Counted from the stretch's first letter, positions 8,345 through 16,468 are shown. The stretch: DNA of 64,000 nucleotides from Limnanthes douglasii subsp. nivea (GCA_036936605.1 JAUPFV010000003.1:146724997-146788996); one strand, 5' to 3'. Translations and numbers: made by a program. Notes: generated from the letters alone by a model not told the origin.

Positions 8345-10483
8345 TCATTCATCTTCAGCTTCGTCTTCTTCGTAAGTAAAATCTTCGCCGTCAGCTTCGT
8401 TTTCTTCCGCAATTTCTTGTTCAAGTGTATCTTCGTAATCATCCGGATAATCTTCGAAGATGTCGTCTACGTTCACTTCGTCTCTGAACTCTATGTCTTG
8501 CATCCTTTTATCCGCCGCTGTCCAATCCTTAACTGCCACAAGCACTCCAAGTGCTTTGCCCGTCAATCTTGTTCTCTTAGTCGTGTATTGCAACCTCGCT
8601 TGGCTGAAAGCACACTCACTTGCAACTGTAGACATAGGTATAGCATAAATCTCTTTAACAATCCTGCAAAGAATAGGAAACTCTTCAGTTTTGGTACCCC
8701 ACCATCGTATGATATCTTCAATACCTTGGTCTTGATAATTCGTAAAGTCAAACCTAGTGGTCCAATATCTATACAACTCATTATCAGATTGAGGGGTTTC
8801 TGTAACATTGTTGTTTCGTAACATTGCCAATCGAATATAGTTAGTATTTCTCCCTCTACCCCTATTGTTACTACTGCTTACATTTGTAGATGTATTTGAT
8901 CTATATCTTGCAGCATACTTATCATAGATATTATACAAACTATCATATATACCGCTAATATATCCTTTAGGGTCAATTGGTTCGGTCGGTGGTATATCTG
9001 TAGGAAACCGTACAGATTTATAAAAGCAATCAACTAGCAATTCAAATTTTTCTTTTCGTGAAAAAGGATCTAAAAGGCAAGCAAATGAATAACTATCAGG
9101 GATTGGATGAAAATACTTTGTGAACTTATATTCCATTCCAGGCACCATGTCTACGCATGCATAATGTGATCTAAATTCATCCATATGCATGGCAAGATTA
9201 GCAATCGTGAAAAGGGCCAAATGAGCATTAGGTTGATTTTGTGAAGAAAAGGTTAGGGTGTTTTCTTTAAAAAGTCTTAAAAATCTTAACATGTGTGCAC
9301 AAAATTTCCAATGATCTGGTTCAATTGGTGTTTCACGATATGTATTATAAAGCGTCGATATCTCTTCTTTAAAAACATGCGCACGTGCAAGCATTGTGTA
9401 AGTAGAATTCCATCTAGTTTCGACATCTAATAAAAGTTTCTTATATTTTTTCCCATTTGAAAGAACAAGTGTTTTAAAAGCTCTTTTTTTAGCAGCGGAT
9501 GTCGAGCAAAATAGGATCCCATTTTTTATAGGGGTAATATAATCACCCTGAACCTTACGTATTCCTTCTTTCGCAATTAATTGAAGTACGTGGCATAAAC
9601 ATTTGGTGTGAAACAATTTTGGAAAAGGAGGATTGCAATCTGCTATAAGATATGTTATAGCACTAATATTAGAAGATGCATTATCCAACGAAATAGACAT
9701 AATCTTGTTTTTAATGCCATAAACATTCATGCATTCAGTCATACTCTCCCTAATTATTTGTGCGGTATGCTTCCCAATTGATTCAAACCATATAATTCTC
9801 CTTTGGAGGACCCATTGGGCGTCCATCCAATGGAGGGTAACACATATCATATCTAAATCAGTAAAAGTAGCTATGTCACTAGTAATCGAAACATTCCATG
9901 GCAAAGTCTGCATAGTTTGAATAATCTCTTTTTTTCTTTGTAAATAATATTTAAAGGCTAGCGATCGCAAAGAGGTACGTGGAATGCGTGTTGCCTGTGG
10001 GTTTACCCCAACTTGCATCCAATTTTCGTATCTCCAAGAATCCCCAAAACTAAATGGTTGTAAACTACCGACTGCATAAATCATTGTTGCTTCCCTATAC
10101 GTATCGTGGTTAAACTCAAAAGGAAGACCTGTTTGAGGGTTCGTGCAAACATTAGTTGGGTTAGGTTTTGTAGGATCATATATTTCATGTTTCGATAAAT
10201 GTTTTACCATAGTGCTAGTGCCCATATTTCTAGATCCACTTACGTGAAGATAACGTTTATTGCACTCTTTACAATAACAAAACAAACCATCTTCTGATAG
10301 AGTATAGTGTTTCCAAATCCAAGATGTTTTCTTACGAGATCTCCCCCCACTAGTACTTCCACCACCACTTTCGTGGGAGGAGAGTGTGTCAACGTGAGGG
10401 AATTCTGTAGAAAAATCATCCATGGTATTGAGATCCACATTAGATGGTGGGTTTATCCCAGTATTTCTACGTTTTGAATTCAT
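8345..10483 (-). CDS. hAT-family transposase, intact
   Basis: An uninterrupted reading frame. I place the start at the Met at 10483 (MNSKRRNTG, 712 aa) because the 20 extra residues upstream (from 10543) look like leader. Using 712-aa numbering: a Ser/Gly-rich N-terminus, then a BED zinc finger with C71/C74/H95/H99; an RNase H-like core with SDIATFTD (Asp 203) and SISLDNASSN (Asp 267); the hAT CxxH motif (C295, H298); ETRWNSTY (about 355-362); and a C-terminal dimerisation region with IIRWWG and ASECAFSQARLQY (Glu 623). The tail is very acidic (EEDEAEDE). It should act in the nucleus, binding the repeated ends and catalysing cut-and-paste transposition. All DDE residues are present. It diverges from the plus-strand gene at 11299. 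Confidence 0.93.
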   Translation of the reverse strand: MNSKRRNTGINPPSNVDLNTMDDFSTEFPHVDTLSSHESGGGSTSGGRSRKKTSWIWKHYTLSEDGLFCYCKECNKRYLHVSGSRNMGTSTMVKHLSKHEIYDPTKPNPTNVCTNPQTGLPFEFNHDTYREATMIYAVGSLQPFSFGDSWRYENWMQVGVNPQATRIPRTSLRSLAFKYYLQRKKEIIQTMQTLPWNVSITSDIATFTDLDMICVTLHWMDAQWVLQRRIIWFESIGKHTAQIIRESMTECMNVYGIKNKIMSISLDNASSNISAITYLIADCNPPFPKLFHTKCLCHVLQLIAKEGIRKVQGDYITPIKNGILFCSTSAAKKRAFKTLVLSNGKKYKKLLLDVETRWNSTYTMLARAHVFKEEISTLYNTYRETPIEPDHWKFCAHMLRFLRLFKENTLTFSSQNQPNAHLALFTIANLAMHMDEFRSHYACVDMVPGMEYKFTKYFHPIPDSYSFACLLDPFSRKEKFELLVDCFYKSVRFPTDIPPTEPIDPKGYISGIYDSLYNIYDKYAARYRSNTSTNVSSSNNRGRGRNTNYIRLAMLRNNNVTETPQSDNELYRYWTTRFDFTNYQDQGIEDIIRWWGTKTEEFPILCRIVKEIYAIPMSTVASECAFSQARLQYTTKRTRLTGKALGVLVAVKDWTAADKRMQDIEFRDEVNVDDIFEDYPDDYEDTLEQEIAEENEADGEDFTYEEDEAEDE

Positions 10484-10780
10484 TTTAAAACTAATAACAG
10501 TTTTTTTTTCAAATATGCAATAAAATACTAATAATAAAATCACAATTTAGACTAATAACAAGATATAACAACTAAATTTAGACTAATAACAAGATAGAAC
10601 AACTAAATTTAGACTAATAACAACTAAGAAACAATTTGCGGAAAAACAAAAATCAAACAATTTCGAAAGTAGGAGTAGAATAAGTAAAATAACTAATTGT
10701 AGTTTTCTAGAACTTATCGAACAAATAGATAGATTTAGAGAGAAGTAGAGAGTTGTTTGAGAGGTGTGAGTATTGGTGTT
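10484..10780 (-). promoter_or_regulatory. Transposase 5' leader
   Basis: About 300 bases separate the TATA box and the transposase start. On the minus strand it is CT-rich (caactctctacttctctctaaatc), then contains the near-repeated phrase ctaaatttagttgtt, and matches 5640-5800 of copy 1. No intron could be proven. Confidence 0.5.
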
Positions 10781-10809
10781 GGGGTCTCCTCTACTTATAG
10801 GGGAGACCC
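10781..10809 (-). promoter_or_regulatory. TATA box of the transposase gene, within an inverted repeat
   Basis: On the minus strand gggtctccCCTATAAGTAGAGGAGACCCC places CTATAAG between inverted arms (GGGTCTCC...GGAGACCC). The same element in copy 1 (5599-5626) is a perfect palindrome. A transcription start about 30 bp downstream on the minus strand is expected. Confidence 0.65.
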
Positions 10810-10844
10810 AAAAAAAAAAAACCGAAAAAACAAAAAAAAAAAAT

Positions 10845-11010
10845 CGCCCGGACCATCCGGATGGGCGTCCGGATGGTCCGGACACATGATCCGGGGCATC
10901 CGGACAGTTTCGCCCGGACGCCCGGACAGACAATTCGGACCATCCGGACGCCCATCCGGATGGTCCGATTGGAACCGGGGCATCCGGACGATCATCCGGA
11001 TGCCCCGGTT
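10845..11010. repeat. CCGG-rich promoter repeats (CATCCGGATG family)
   Basis: Many direct and inverted copies of ccggatggtccgg, catccggac and the fully palindromic catccggatg fill this stretch between the two divergent genes. Similar repeats occur at 5440-5560. They could be binding sites for the transposase or for a host regulator, or targets of CG methylation. Function is inferred only from position and conservation between copies. Confidence 0.8.
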
Positions 11011-11013
11011 CAA

Positions 11014-11045
11014 CCAACGGCTAGTTCAAACGAACTAGCCGTTGG
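11014..11045. promoter_or_regulatory. Perfect stem-loop, 14-bp arms, AAAC loop
   Basis: ccaacggctagttc (11014-11027), loop aaac, then gaactagccgttgg (11032-11045). A third partial copy, aacggctag, lies at 11118-11126. It sits in the shared promoter, upstream of the TATA box at 11158. Confidence 0.85.
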
Positions 11046-11095
11046 CAACGGCCAAAAGCGGACCATCCGCACGCGTGGCCGGATGGTCCGCTTGA

Positions 11096-11114
11096 TGACG
11101 TCATGCTGACGTCA
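11096..11114. promoter_or_regulatory. Two TGACGTCA sites 11 bp apart (as-1-like)
   Basis: Perfect palindromes TGACGTCA occur at 11096-11103 and 11107-11114. TGACGTCA is the core site of plant TGA/CREB-type bZIP factors, and the paired arrangement resembles the as-1 element. They lie about 45-60 bp before the TATA box of the plus-strand gene. Binding is not shown, only predicted. Confidence 0.7.
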
Positions 11115-11157
11115 TCAAACGGCTAGTAGAAAAAAAAAAAAAAAACACAAAATTACC

Positions 11158-11166
11158 CTATAAATA
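11158..11166 (+). promoter_or_regulatory. TATA box of the plus-strand gene
   Basis: CTATAAATA precedes a CT-rich leader (ctctccctctccactac) and lies 133 bp before the ATG at 11299. Good match to the plant TATA consensus. Confidence 0.75.
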
Positions 11167-11298
11167 CACCCTACATCCTCCTATATTTTTCACTACAAAT
11201 CTCTCCCTCTCCACTACAAATCTATCCCCTCTCTCTACTACACTTCTCTAAAAATTTTTTATATTTTTCAAACTCTATTTAAATTTCAGGTTTCGCAA

Positions 11299-12540
11299 AT
11301 GTCTTCGAAAACAAAAAAGAATGCTCGTAAAGGTGGACGTAGTGAACCAACCACTTCCGAATTGAGAGAGGTGGAAGAAATGTTGTTGCATACCATGGAG
11401 CATGAGGTAACGGAGAGCGAGACTATCGAACATCGCCCCGAGGGGGAGATTCGCATCCGTAGTAATCAGCAAGGAGGTCGAGGTGTAACAAAAATTTGGT
11501 CTGGTATGTTTCTGAACTACGAGGAACTGATCCAAATAGAGGGTATGCAAAAAAATTTCAAACTTATTGAGCCTACTAATGGCCAAGGTTGGATGAATCT
11601 AGCTAGATTCAAATGTGATTGGTATATAGAACTAGTGCGAAAGTTTTATTCCACGGCTAGATTAATCGAAAATGATCCAAGAGGTTTAGGATTGAATTGT
11701 TTGATTGATGGTAAAGACATTAGTTTTTTTGAAACTGATTTCTACGATCTTTTTTCCGTTCCAACCCATGATATCTATACCGGTAATAAATTACCTCCCA
11801 TTAGTTATCGCCCTACGATATGGAGTGCTGATTGGCCTTTGTCTTACGAAGAAGCGGTAGAGATTCTTACTTGTCCTGGTGCGGAAGCTCCGGAAATTAG
11901 CGGTAAATTTCGAGCCATGCGGGGTAATTTGGATGGTATTGGGAAATTAGCTTTGAAATTGGTAAATAGTATATTTCTTCCACCTAGTAACAATGATTCG
12001 CAGCTTTCATATATTCAAACATTTGTTACTGCTTTTATGATTCGAAATCAGGGAATAATTAATTTACCCAGCTTGATGATTCGAAATATGGCTGCGAGGT
12101 GTGGTACGGATAAACTACCTTATGGGATGATATTGAGTAAATTGCTTGTTTCGAAAGGAGCTGATGTGAGTATGTACACTCCGGTGAAGGTGAGGCCGAC
12201 TAGTGCTATAAGTAGAAACTCTTTGCGTTTGCAGGAAATATACTCTTGGGATGGAGAGTTGATTTCGAAATTAGAGGCATGGAACCACCATAGAGAAGAC
12301 TTGAATCAGATATATATTGCGAACGGTCTTACAAAACCGCCAAATCCACCTACTCAGTATCGAGTTGAGGCTGAAGTGTCTTTCGATCCAAATGCTAGTG
12401 GTTCTTCGCGAGTACCGCCACAACAAAGACGAACCGATCGCGAATTTGCTGAGTTTGCGCATACTCAACAAATGGTTTGGCATGATGATTTTACAAAATG
12501 GCAAGGTGAATTTCAAAATTGGCAGGGGGGGGGTAAATGA
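11299..12540 (+). CDS. hAT-borne second protein (plant transposon-protein domain, gag-like), unknown function
   Basis: A 413-aa frame beginning MSSKTKKNARKGG (basic, possible nuclear signal). After an acidic Glu-rich stretch comes a region (about residues 70-300) with FLNYEELIQ, WYIELVRKFYSTARL, CLIDGKDISFFETDFYDLF and FVTAFMIRNQGI. This resembles the 'putative plant transposon protein' (Transposase_32-type) domain found in many plant mobile elements; the match is by eye. The frame ends early at TGA 12538-12540 just after a run of nine G. With eight G it would continue to 12787. It diverges from the transposase and shares its promoter region. It may be an accessory transposition factor, or cargo. 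Confidence 0.75.
   Translation: MSSKTKKNARKGGRSEPTTSELREVEEMLLHTMEHEVTESETIEHRPEGEIRIRSNQQGGRGVTKIWSGMFLNYEELIQIEGMQKNFKLIEPTNGQGWMNLARFKCDWYIELVRKFYSTARLIENDPRGLGLNCLIDGKDISFFETDFYDLFSVPTHDIYTGNKLPPISYRPTIWSADWPLSYEEAVEILTCPGAEAPEISGKFRAMRGNLDGIGKLALKLVNSIFLPPSNNDSQLSYIQTFVTAFMIRNQGIINLPSLMIRNMAARCGTDKLPYGMILSKLLVSKGADVSMYTPVKVRPTSAISRNSLRLQEIYSWDGELISKLEAWNHHREDLNQIYIANGLTKPPNPPTQYRVEAEVSFDPNASGSSRVPPQQRRTDREFAEFAHTQQMVWHDDFTKWQGEFQNWQGGGK
12525..12533 (+). other. Run of nine G that breaks the second hAT gene
   Basis: In the present frame the codons read CAG GGG GGG GGT AAA TGA. One G fewer gives Q-G-G-V-N-D-Q-L-S-Q, which continues a repeated GVNDQL motif seen again about 15 residues later. 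The break may be a real mutation, a sequencing error, or a site of transcriptional slippage. Confidence 0.85.
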
Positions 12541-12787
12541 CCAGCTTAGCCAGATACAGCAGTGGCAAGTAGGGGTGAATGATCAACTTGGTCACCTCCA
12601 GCAGTGGCATGGTCAATACGAGCAGTGGCATGGTCAATACGAGCAGTGGCATCATGGACAAGATCAATGGAATGAGCGATTTGCAAACTCTCAAGCCCAA
12701 CAGTCGGAGTATATGCGACAGATGATGGAGAACATGCATTTGCAAGGTCCATCACCTAACAACAACAACAACGATGAAGCTCCTTAG
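12534..12787 (+). CDS. C-terminal continuation of the second hAT protein (other frame)
   Basis: In the frame reached by omitting one G, 83 further codons run to TAG at 12785-12787. The tail has tandem repeats: VNDQLSQIQQW / VNDQLGHLQQW, then QYEQWHG twice, then a run of Asn before DEAP. It is Gln/Trp/His-rich and probably a self-association or coiled region. Repeats keeping frame across the G run argue that both parts were once one protein of about 495 aa. Confidence 0.75.
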
Positions 12788-13078
12788 TTTTTCGCAATTG
12801 ATTTTCATTATCGTTGTAATGTTTTTCTTTTTTATTTGATTGGAAAACTATGTTACTTGTTTGGTTTTTATTTTTAATGAATTGTTTGTTTTGCTTCTAT
12901 TTTTTATTAAATGTTATTTAAATCACTTACCTAGCTTTCAATTTTTATTTTGTTCTTTACAACTTACAAGTAATTTATGTTTATGCATATAAACTTCTAA
13001 TATTGAATAGTTCGAAAATACAATAAACTATATAATTCATCTAACCATAAACACTTCAAGCTTGAAAGAATCTAAAAA
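12788..13078. other. 3' flank of the second hAT gene, nothing else seen
   Basis: T-rich non-coding sequence between the stop and the terminal repeat arm. It probably holds the 3' untranslated region, but no clear AATAAA signal is present. Confidence 0.5.
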
Positions 13079-13636
13079 ATCACCTAATAATTTAAAATTT
13101 TAATACAATTATATGTCTAATAGGTATATATTATTTAATAGTAATATATTATTCAAACGTATCAAAATCAAATTACAATTATTTTTTTAAAATATAATTG
13201 ATGATTATAAAATTTCGATTAAAATGATAACATATTTAAATTAAAATACATGAAATAGAATAATTAACTCAATTATTGAAATTAGATTCAATTAACACTT
13301 ACAAATTAATTTTAAATAACATTATAATATATTCTGATAAACGGTTCTTAAATGGTTAAATGGTTTGACTGATGGTTTGAACTGGTAAACGGCTCTTAAA
13401 TGGTTCGTCTGGTGGTTTGAACTGGCGGTTTAACTGTGAAACTGGCCCATTACGACTGCAACCCGCCGAGGCCGCAACCCGCCGAGACCGCATAAGGAGC
13501 AACCCGCCGAGACCGCAACCCGCCGAGACCGCAACCCGCCGAGACCGCAACCCGCCGAGACCGCAATCCGTGGTTCAGACTTAAACGGTGCGGGTTGGTG
13601 CTGGTTCAAACCGTTTGACACCTCTAGACACCTCTA
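13079..13636 (-). repeat. Long terminal inverted repeat, right 'A' end
   Basis: The 558-bp arm is the reverse complement of 3993-4726 with a deletion of about 170 bp. The tip reads ...gacacctctagacacctcta, a tandem doubling of the terminal decamer. Confidence 0.85.
13455..13566 (-). repeat. Subterminal 16-bp repeat array, A end of copy 2
   Basis: Units of aacccgccgagaccgc start exactly 16 bp apart at 13501, 13517 and 13533. The array includes the same gcataaggagc spacer seen at 7680-7695. The arms of copy 2 are more uniform than those of copy 1, which fits homogenisation or younger age. Confidence 0.8.
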
Positions 13637-13644
13637 ACTCCATG
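13637..13644. repeat. 8-bp target site duplication, right copy (actccatg)
   Basis: Exact repeat of 3985-3992. It fixes the right border of the hAT block at 13636 rather than 13626, although the terminal decamer gacacctcta occurs twice in a row here (13617-13626 and 13627-13636). Confidence 0.9.
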
Positions 13645-14160
13645 TACCCTTTTGGAATATGTTATTATATAACATGGCTCTTTTAAGAAACATGGTTCAT
13701 CTTCACGCCGACCACATTATATAACATGGCCTAATGTCTTAGAAACACGACACATACCGATTTTATATTATATTACCATATTTGTTTTACTTTATAATGT
13801 TTCTTACGTTTACGTTTTCCTTTATTAATGTTGTTCAGCAGATATTTGTAGTTAAGTTTTAAACATATTATATTTTACGGCAAAATTTAAAAAGTCTTGT
13901 ATTAAATTTTACCACATATATTGATTAAAGAAAATGTGTACGCATAAATTAATTTAAAATATATCGAACTATAATAGTAGCTAAGGTTTGTTCGAAAGTT
14001 TAGTAATCATAATTTTGAACCAATATTTTTTGTGAAAAAATTAATGAACTCGCATATTTAAATATTTTTACAAAGTATTTATCGTTGGATTTTATTTAGT
14101 ATGGTTATTCATTCAAACATTATTTTTAGAGCAACTCAAACTTTAGTATAATGCTGTGTT
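13645..14160. other. AT-rich intergenic DNA, no gene seen
   Basis: No supported reading frame. A short repeated motif tatataacatgg occurs at about 13665 and 13720. Confidence 0.55.
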
Positions 14161-14370
14161 GGAGGGAATCCGCAGCCGCTACTCAGAGTGCAATGAGTGC
14201 GCACAGGGTAAACCCTCAGTCTGACGCGATAGCCTGCAAACCAACGCCAGAAGGTAAACCACACAAGGTGACATGCTCAGCCGAGAAAATGTATGTAGAG
14301 GAACTCGAACTCATGACCTTTTGGTTATAAGAATGTCATACTCAACCAACTCGGCTACCCCCTTAGAGGC
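14161..14370 (-). mobile_element. tRNA-derived SINE, copy 2 (minus strand)
   Basis: The same family as at 5941-6178, with A box TAGCCGAGTTGG and B box GAGTTCGAGTTCC. It has more point changes (gggaatccgc, aaatgtatgtagagg) and lacks the poly(A) tail; no clear target duplication is seen. It is probably the oldest of the three long copies. Confidence 0.87.
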
Positions 14371-14378
14371 TTTTAATA

Positions 14379-14443
14379 AATAAATAATGGTTATTGATCG
14401 GAGAATAATTAATAAATAATGGTTATTGATCGGAAAATAATTA
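14379..14443. repeat. 32-bp direct repeat, two copies
   Basis: aataaataatggttattgat followed by cggagaataatt is repeated immediately with one change (cggaaaataatt). It lies between two SINE copies. Confidence 0.8.
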
Positions 14444-14478
14444 AAAATATTGAAGTGTTCGTGAGCTGTGTCACCTTT

Positions 14479-14699
14479 TTTTTTTCGGAGGGAACCCGCA
14501 GCCGCTACTCAGAGTGCAATGAGCGCGCACAGGGTAAACCCTCAGTCTGACGCGATAGCCTGCAAACCAACGCCAGAAGGTAAACCACACAAGGTGACAG
14601 GCTCAGCCGAGAAAGCGTATGTAGAGGGACTCGAACTCATGACCTTTTGGTCATAAGAATGCCATACTCAACCAACTCGGCTACCCCCTTGAGGGCTGC
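14479..14699 (-). mobile_element. tRNA-derived SINE, copy 3 (minus strand)
   Basis: Closest to copy 1. A box on the minus strand at 14672-14683 and B box near 14626-14638. The poly(A) tail shows as a short T run at 14476-14485. The 10-bp target duplication tgtcaccttt lies at 14469-14478 and 14700-14709. A 62-codon open frame within it is a by-product of the SINE. Confidence 0.92.
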
Positions 14700-14709
14700 T
14701 GTCACCTTT

Positions 14710-15230
14710 AAATAGTCATATATGGGATTATTGTAGTGTCTTTGTTATTTTTACATACACGTATTACATTCAAATAGACTACTATAAAATTTTATCTGAA
14801 TTTATCCTCAAACGGACCATGACAATATATTTAATCTCAAATTAAATTATTTTTAACATTTATATATTGAAAACTTCATTGGTTAGTATATTATTATTTA
14901 TACATTAAAAATTAGATATCGAGATGTTACTATAGTTGATTCAGGTTACCACAATTAAGAAAATCCTTATTTTAAAACTTTTAATACGTTTTATCTTAGG
15001 TGTTGAGTTTACCGGCTCTCAACACAGTGACTTGGCAAACATATTCATGAAATTCTTATAAGAACGTACATTTGGGATTAATATGATTTTATTTTGACTA
15101 ACTTATCTAATTTATTTATATATTAGATCAATATATCTAGATTTTCTATTATAGATATTGTTATAACTTCTATTAATTGTTATTTTACTATCACATCGGA
15201 TTATGATTGTCTTTAAAAGTGAATGGTATC
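14710..15230. other. AT-rich intergenic DNA, nothing recognised
   Basis: No coding frame or repeat structure is supported in this stretch. Confidence 0.55.
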
Positions 15231-15240
15231 TCCAAAAACA

Positions 15241-15665
15241 GACATTGAACAGTAAATCGTCATTCGACTATCACGTTTGATGGCATATATTCCATTGACT
15301 TTCAAATGTCCGTTAACAGTCCATGGACTATCACGTTTGGATAAAGTTAGTCCACTAGATCCTTTGATCCATGAGAAGCTGCCACCTGTCACCATAATCC
15401 CCATATTTTTGTATCACCACTAGTCCCTTGAGTTTAGGTCAAACCCAGAATGTAGAATACTACGGATAACTAAACTCAAGGGACTAGTGGTGATACAAAA
15501 ATCTGGGACTATTGTGACAGGTGGCAGCCTCTCCTGGATCAGAGAATCTGGTGGACTAACTTTATCCAAACGCGATAGTCCAGGGACTGTCAACGGATAT
15601 TTGAAAGTCAATGGACCATCTGCCACCAAACGCGATAGTCGAGGGATGATTTACTGTTCAAAGCC
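15241..15665. mobile_element. Foldback MITE copy 1 (425 bp), MULE-like
   Basis: Almost the whole element is an inverted repeat folding around about 15450. Tips are gacattgaacagtaaatc on the left and gatttactgttcaaagcc on the right. Inner arms share actatcacgtttggataaag-type sequence and ggtcaaacc near the centre. The 10-bp target duplications tccaaaaaca (15231-15240) and tccaaaaata (15666-15675) differ at one base. Long inverted arms plus duplications of 9-10 bp point to Mutator-like origin. Both strands show short open frames that mirror each other and are not genes. Confidence 0.87.
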
Positions 15666-15675
15666 TCCAAAAATA

Positions 15676-16032
15676 TGTATTTCAACAGTTTTTTATGTTA
15701 TGATTAAATATATTAAATACCAATTCATTGTCGAATGAGATAGATGTTTGTTTCATTGATCTTTAGAAAACATCATTATTTGGAAAAATAAACCCTTATA
15801 TCTTATGAGTTGCTTATAAGTATGATTATTGATTCAGCATGTATATCATTTAAGTTCCCTTGAGAAATCATAATCTTAAAAACACGTGTTTTTAAAAACT
15901 TATTTAATAATAAAGTCTGAGCTCATAGCTTTAACTATAACGAGGAAAAACGATTGTTTAAAGTACTTTTTGTTGGAAATACCATTCACTTATAATGAAA
16001 AAATAGCATTCCAAAGATATTAAGTACACTAT
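15676..16032. other. Spacer between the two MITEs
   Basis: Non-coding. ttggaaataccattcactt at 15973-15991 is an inverted, one-mismatch copy of 15217-15235, just outside MITE copy 1. Confidence 0.6.
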
Positions 16033-16042
16033 TAAATAAGTA

Positions 16043-16468
16043 GGCATTGAACAGTAAATCGTCCCTCGACTATCGCGTTTGGTGGCAGATAGTCCATTGA
16101 CTTTCAAATGTCCGTTGATAGTCCCTGGTCTATCGCGTTGGGATAAAGTTAGTCCACCAGATCCTCTAATCCATGAGAGGCTGCCACCTGTCACCATAGT
16201 CCTCAGATTTTTGTATCACCACTAGTCCCTTGAGTTTAGGTCAAACCCAAAATGTAGAAAATTACAGAAAACTAAACTCAAGGGACTAGTGGTGATATAA
16301 AAATCTGGGGACTATGGTGACACGTGGCAGCCTCTCATGGATCAGAGGATCTGGTGGACTAAATTTATCCAAACGCGATAGTCCAGGGACTGTCAACGGA
16401 CATTTGAAAGTCAAGGGATTATTTGCCACCAAACGTAATAGTTGAGGGATGATGTACTGTTCAAAGCC
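16043..16468. mobile_element. Foldback MITE copy 2 (426 bp), MULE-like
   Basis: Same family and length as copy 1. Tips are ggcattgaacagtaaatcg and its inverse ending ...gttcaaagcc. The perfect 10-bp target duplication taaataagta lies at 16033-16042 and 16469-16478. It is more regular than copy 1, so probably younger. Confidence 0.9.

Larger units (their letters stand above)
7545..13636 (-). mobile_element. hAT transposon copy 2, two-gene and possibly autonomous
   Basis: This 6.1-kb unit begins at the inner junction (TAGAGGTGTC, B end) and ends at 13636 (A end), in the opposite orientation to copy 1. It carries a full-length hAT transposase on the minus strand (8345-10483) and a second gene on the plus strand (11299-12787) that diverge from a shared repeat-rich promoter. 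The transposase keeps all motifs I can check. Both the outer terminal repeat and the 8-bp duplication are intact, so transposition may be recent compared with the decayed retroelements around it. Its right end duplicates the last 10 bases. Confidence 0.85.

Noticed and set aside
8291..8821. 176-codon plus-strand frame
   Set aside because: It is the antisense of the hAT transposase 3' end and has no motifs of its own.
10583..11109. Four overlapping frames rich in Pro, Gly, Asp and Arg
   Set aside because: They come from the CCGG-rich promoter repeats between the two divergent hAT genes.
14468..14656. 62-codon plus-strand frame
   Set aside because: It lies entirely within a minus-strand SINE.
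15213..16197. Similar short proteins (SLSWIR-GSGGLTLS...) on both strands
   Set aside because: They are mirror translations of the foldback MITE arms, with no independent coding evidence.
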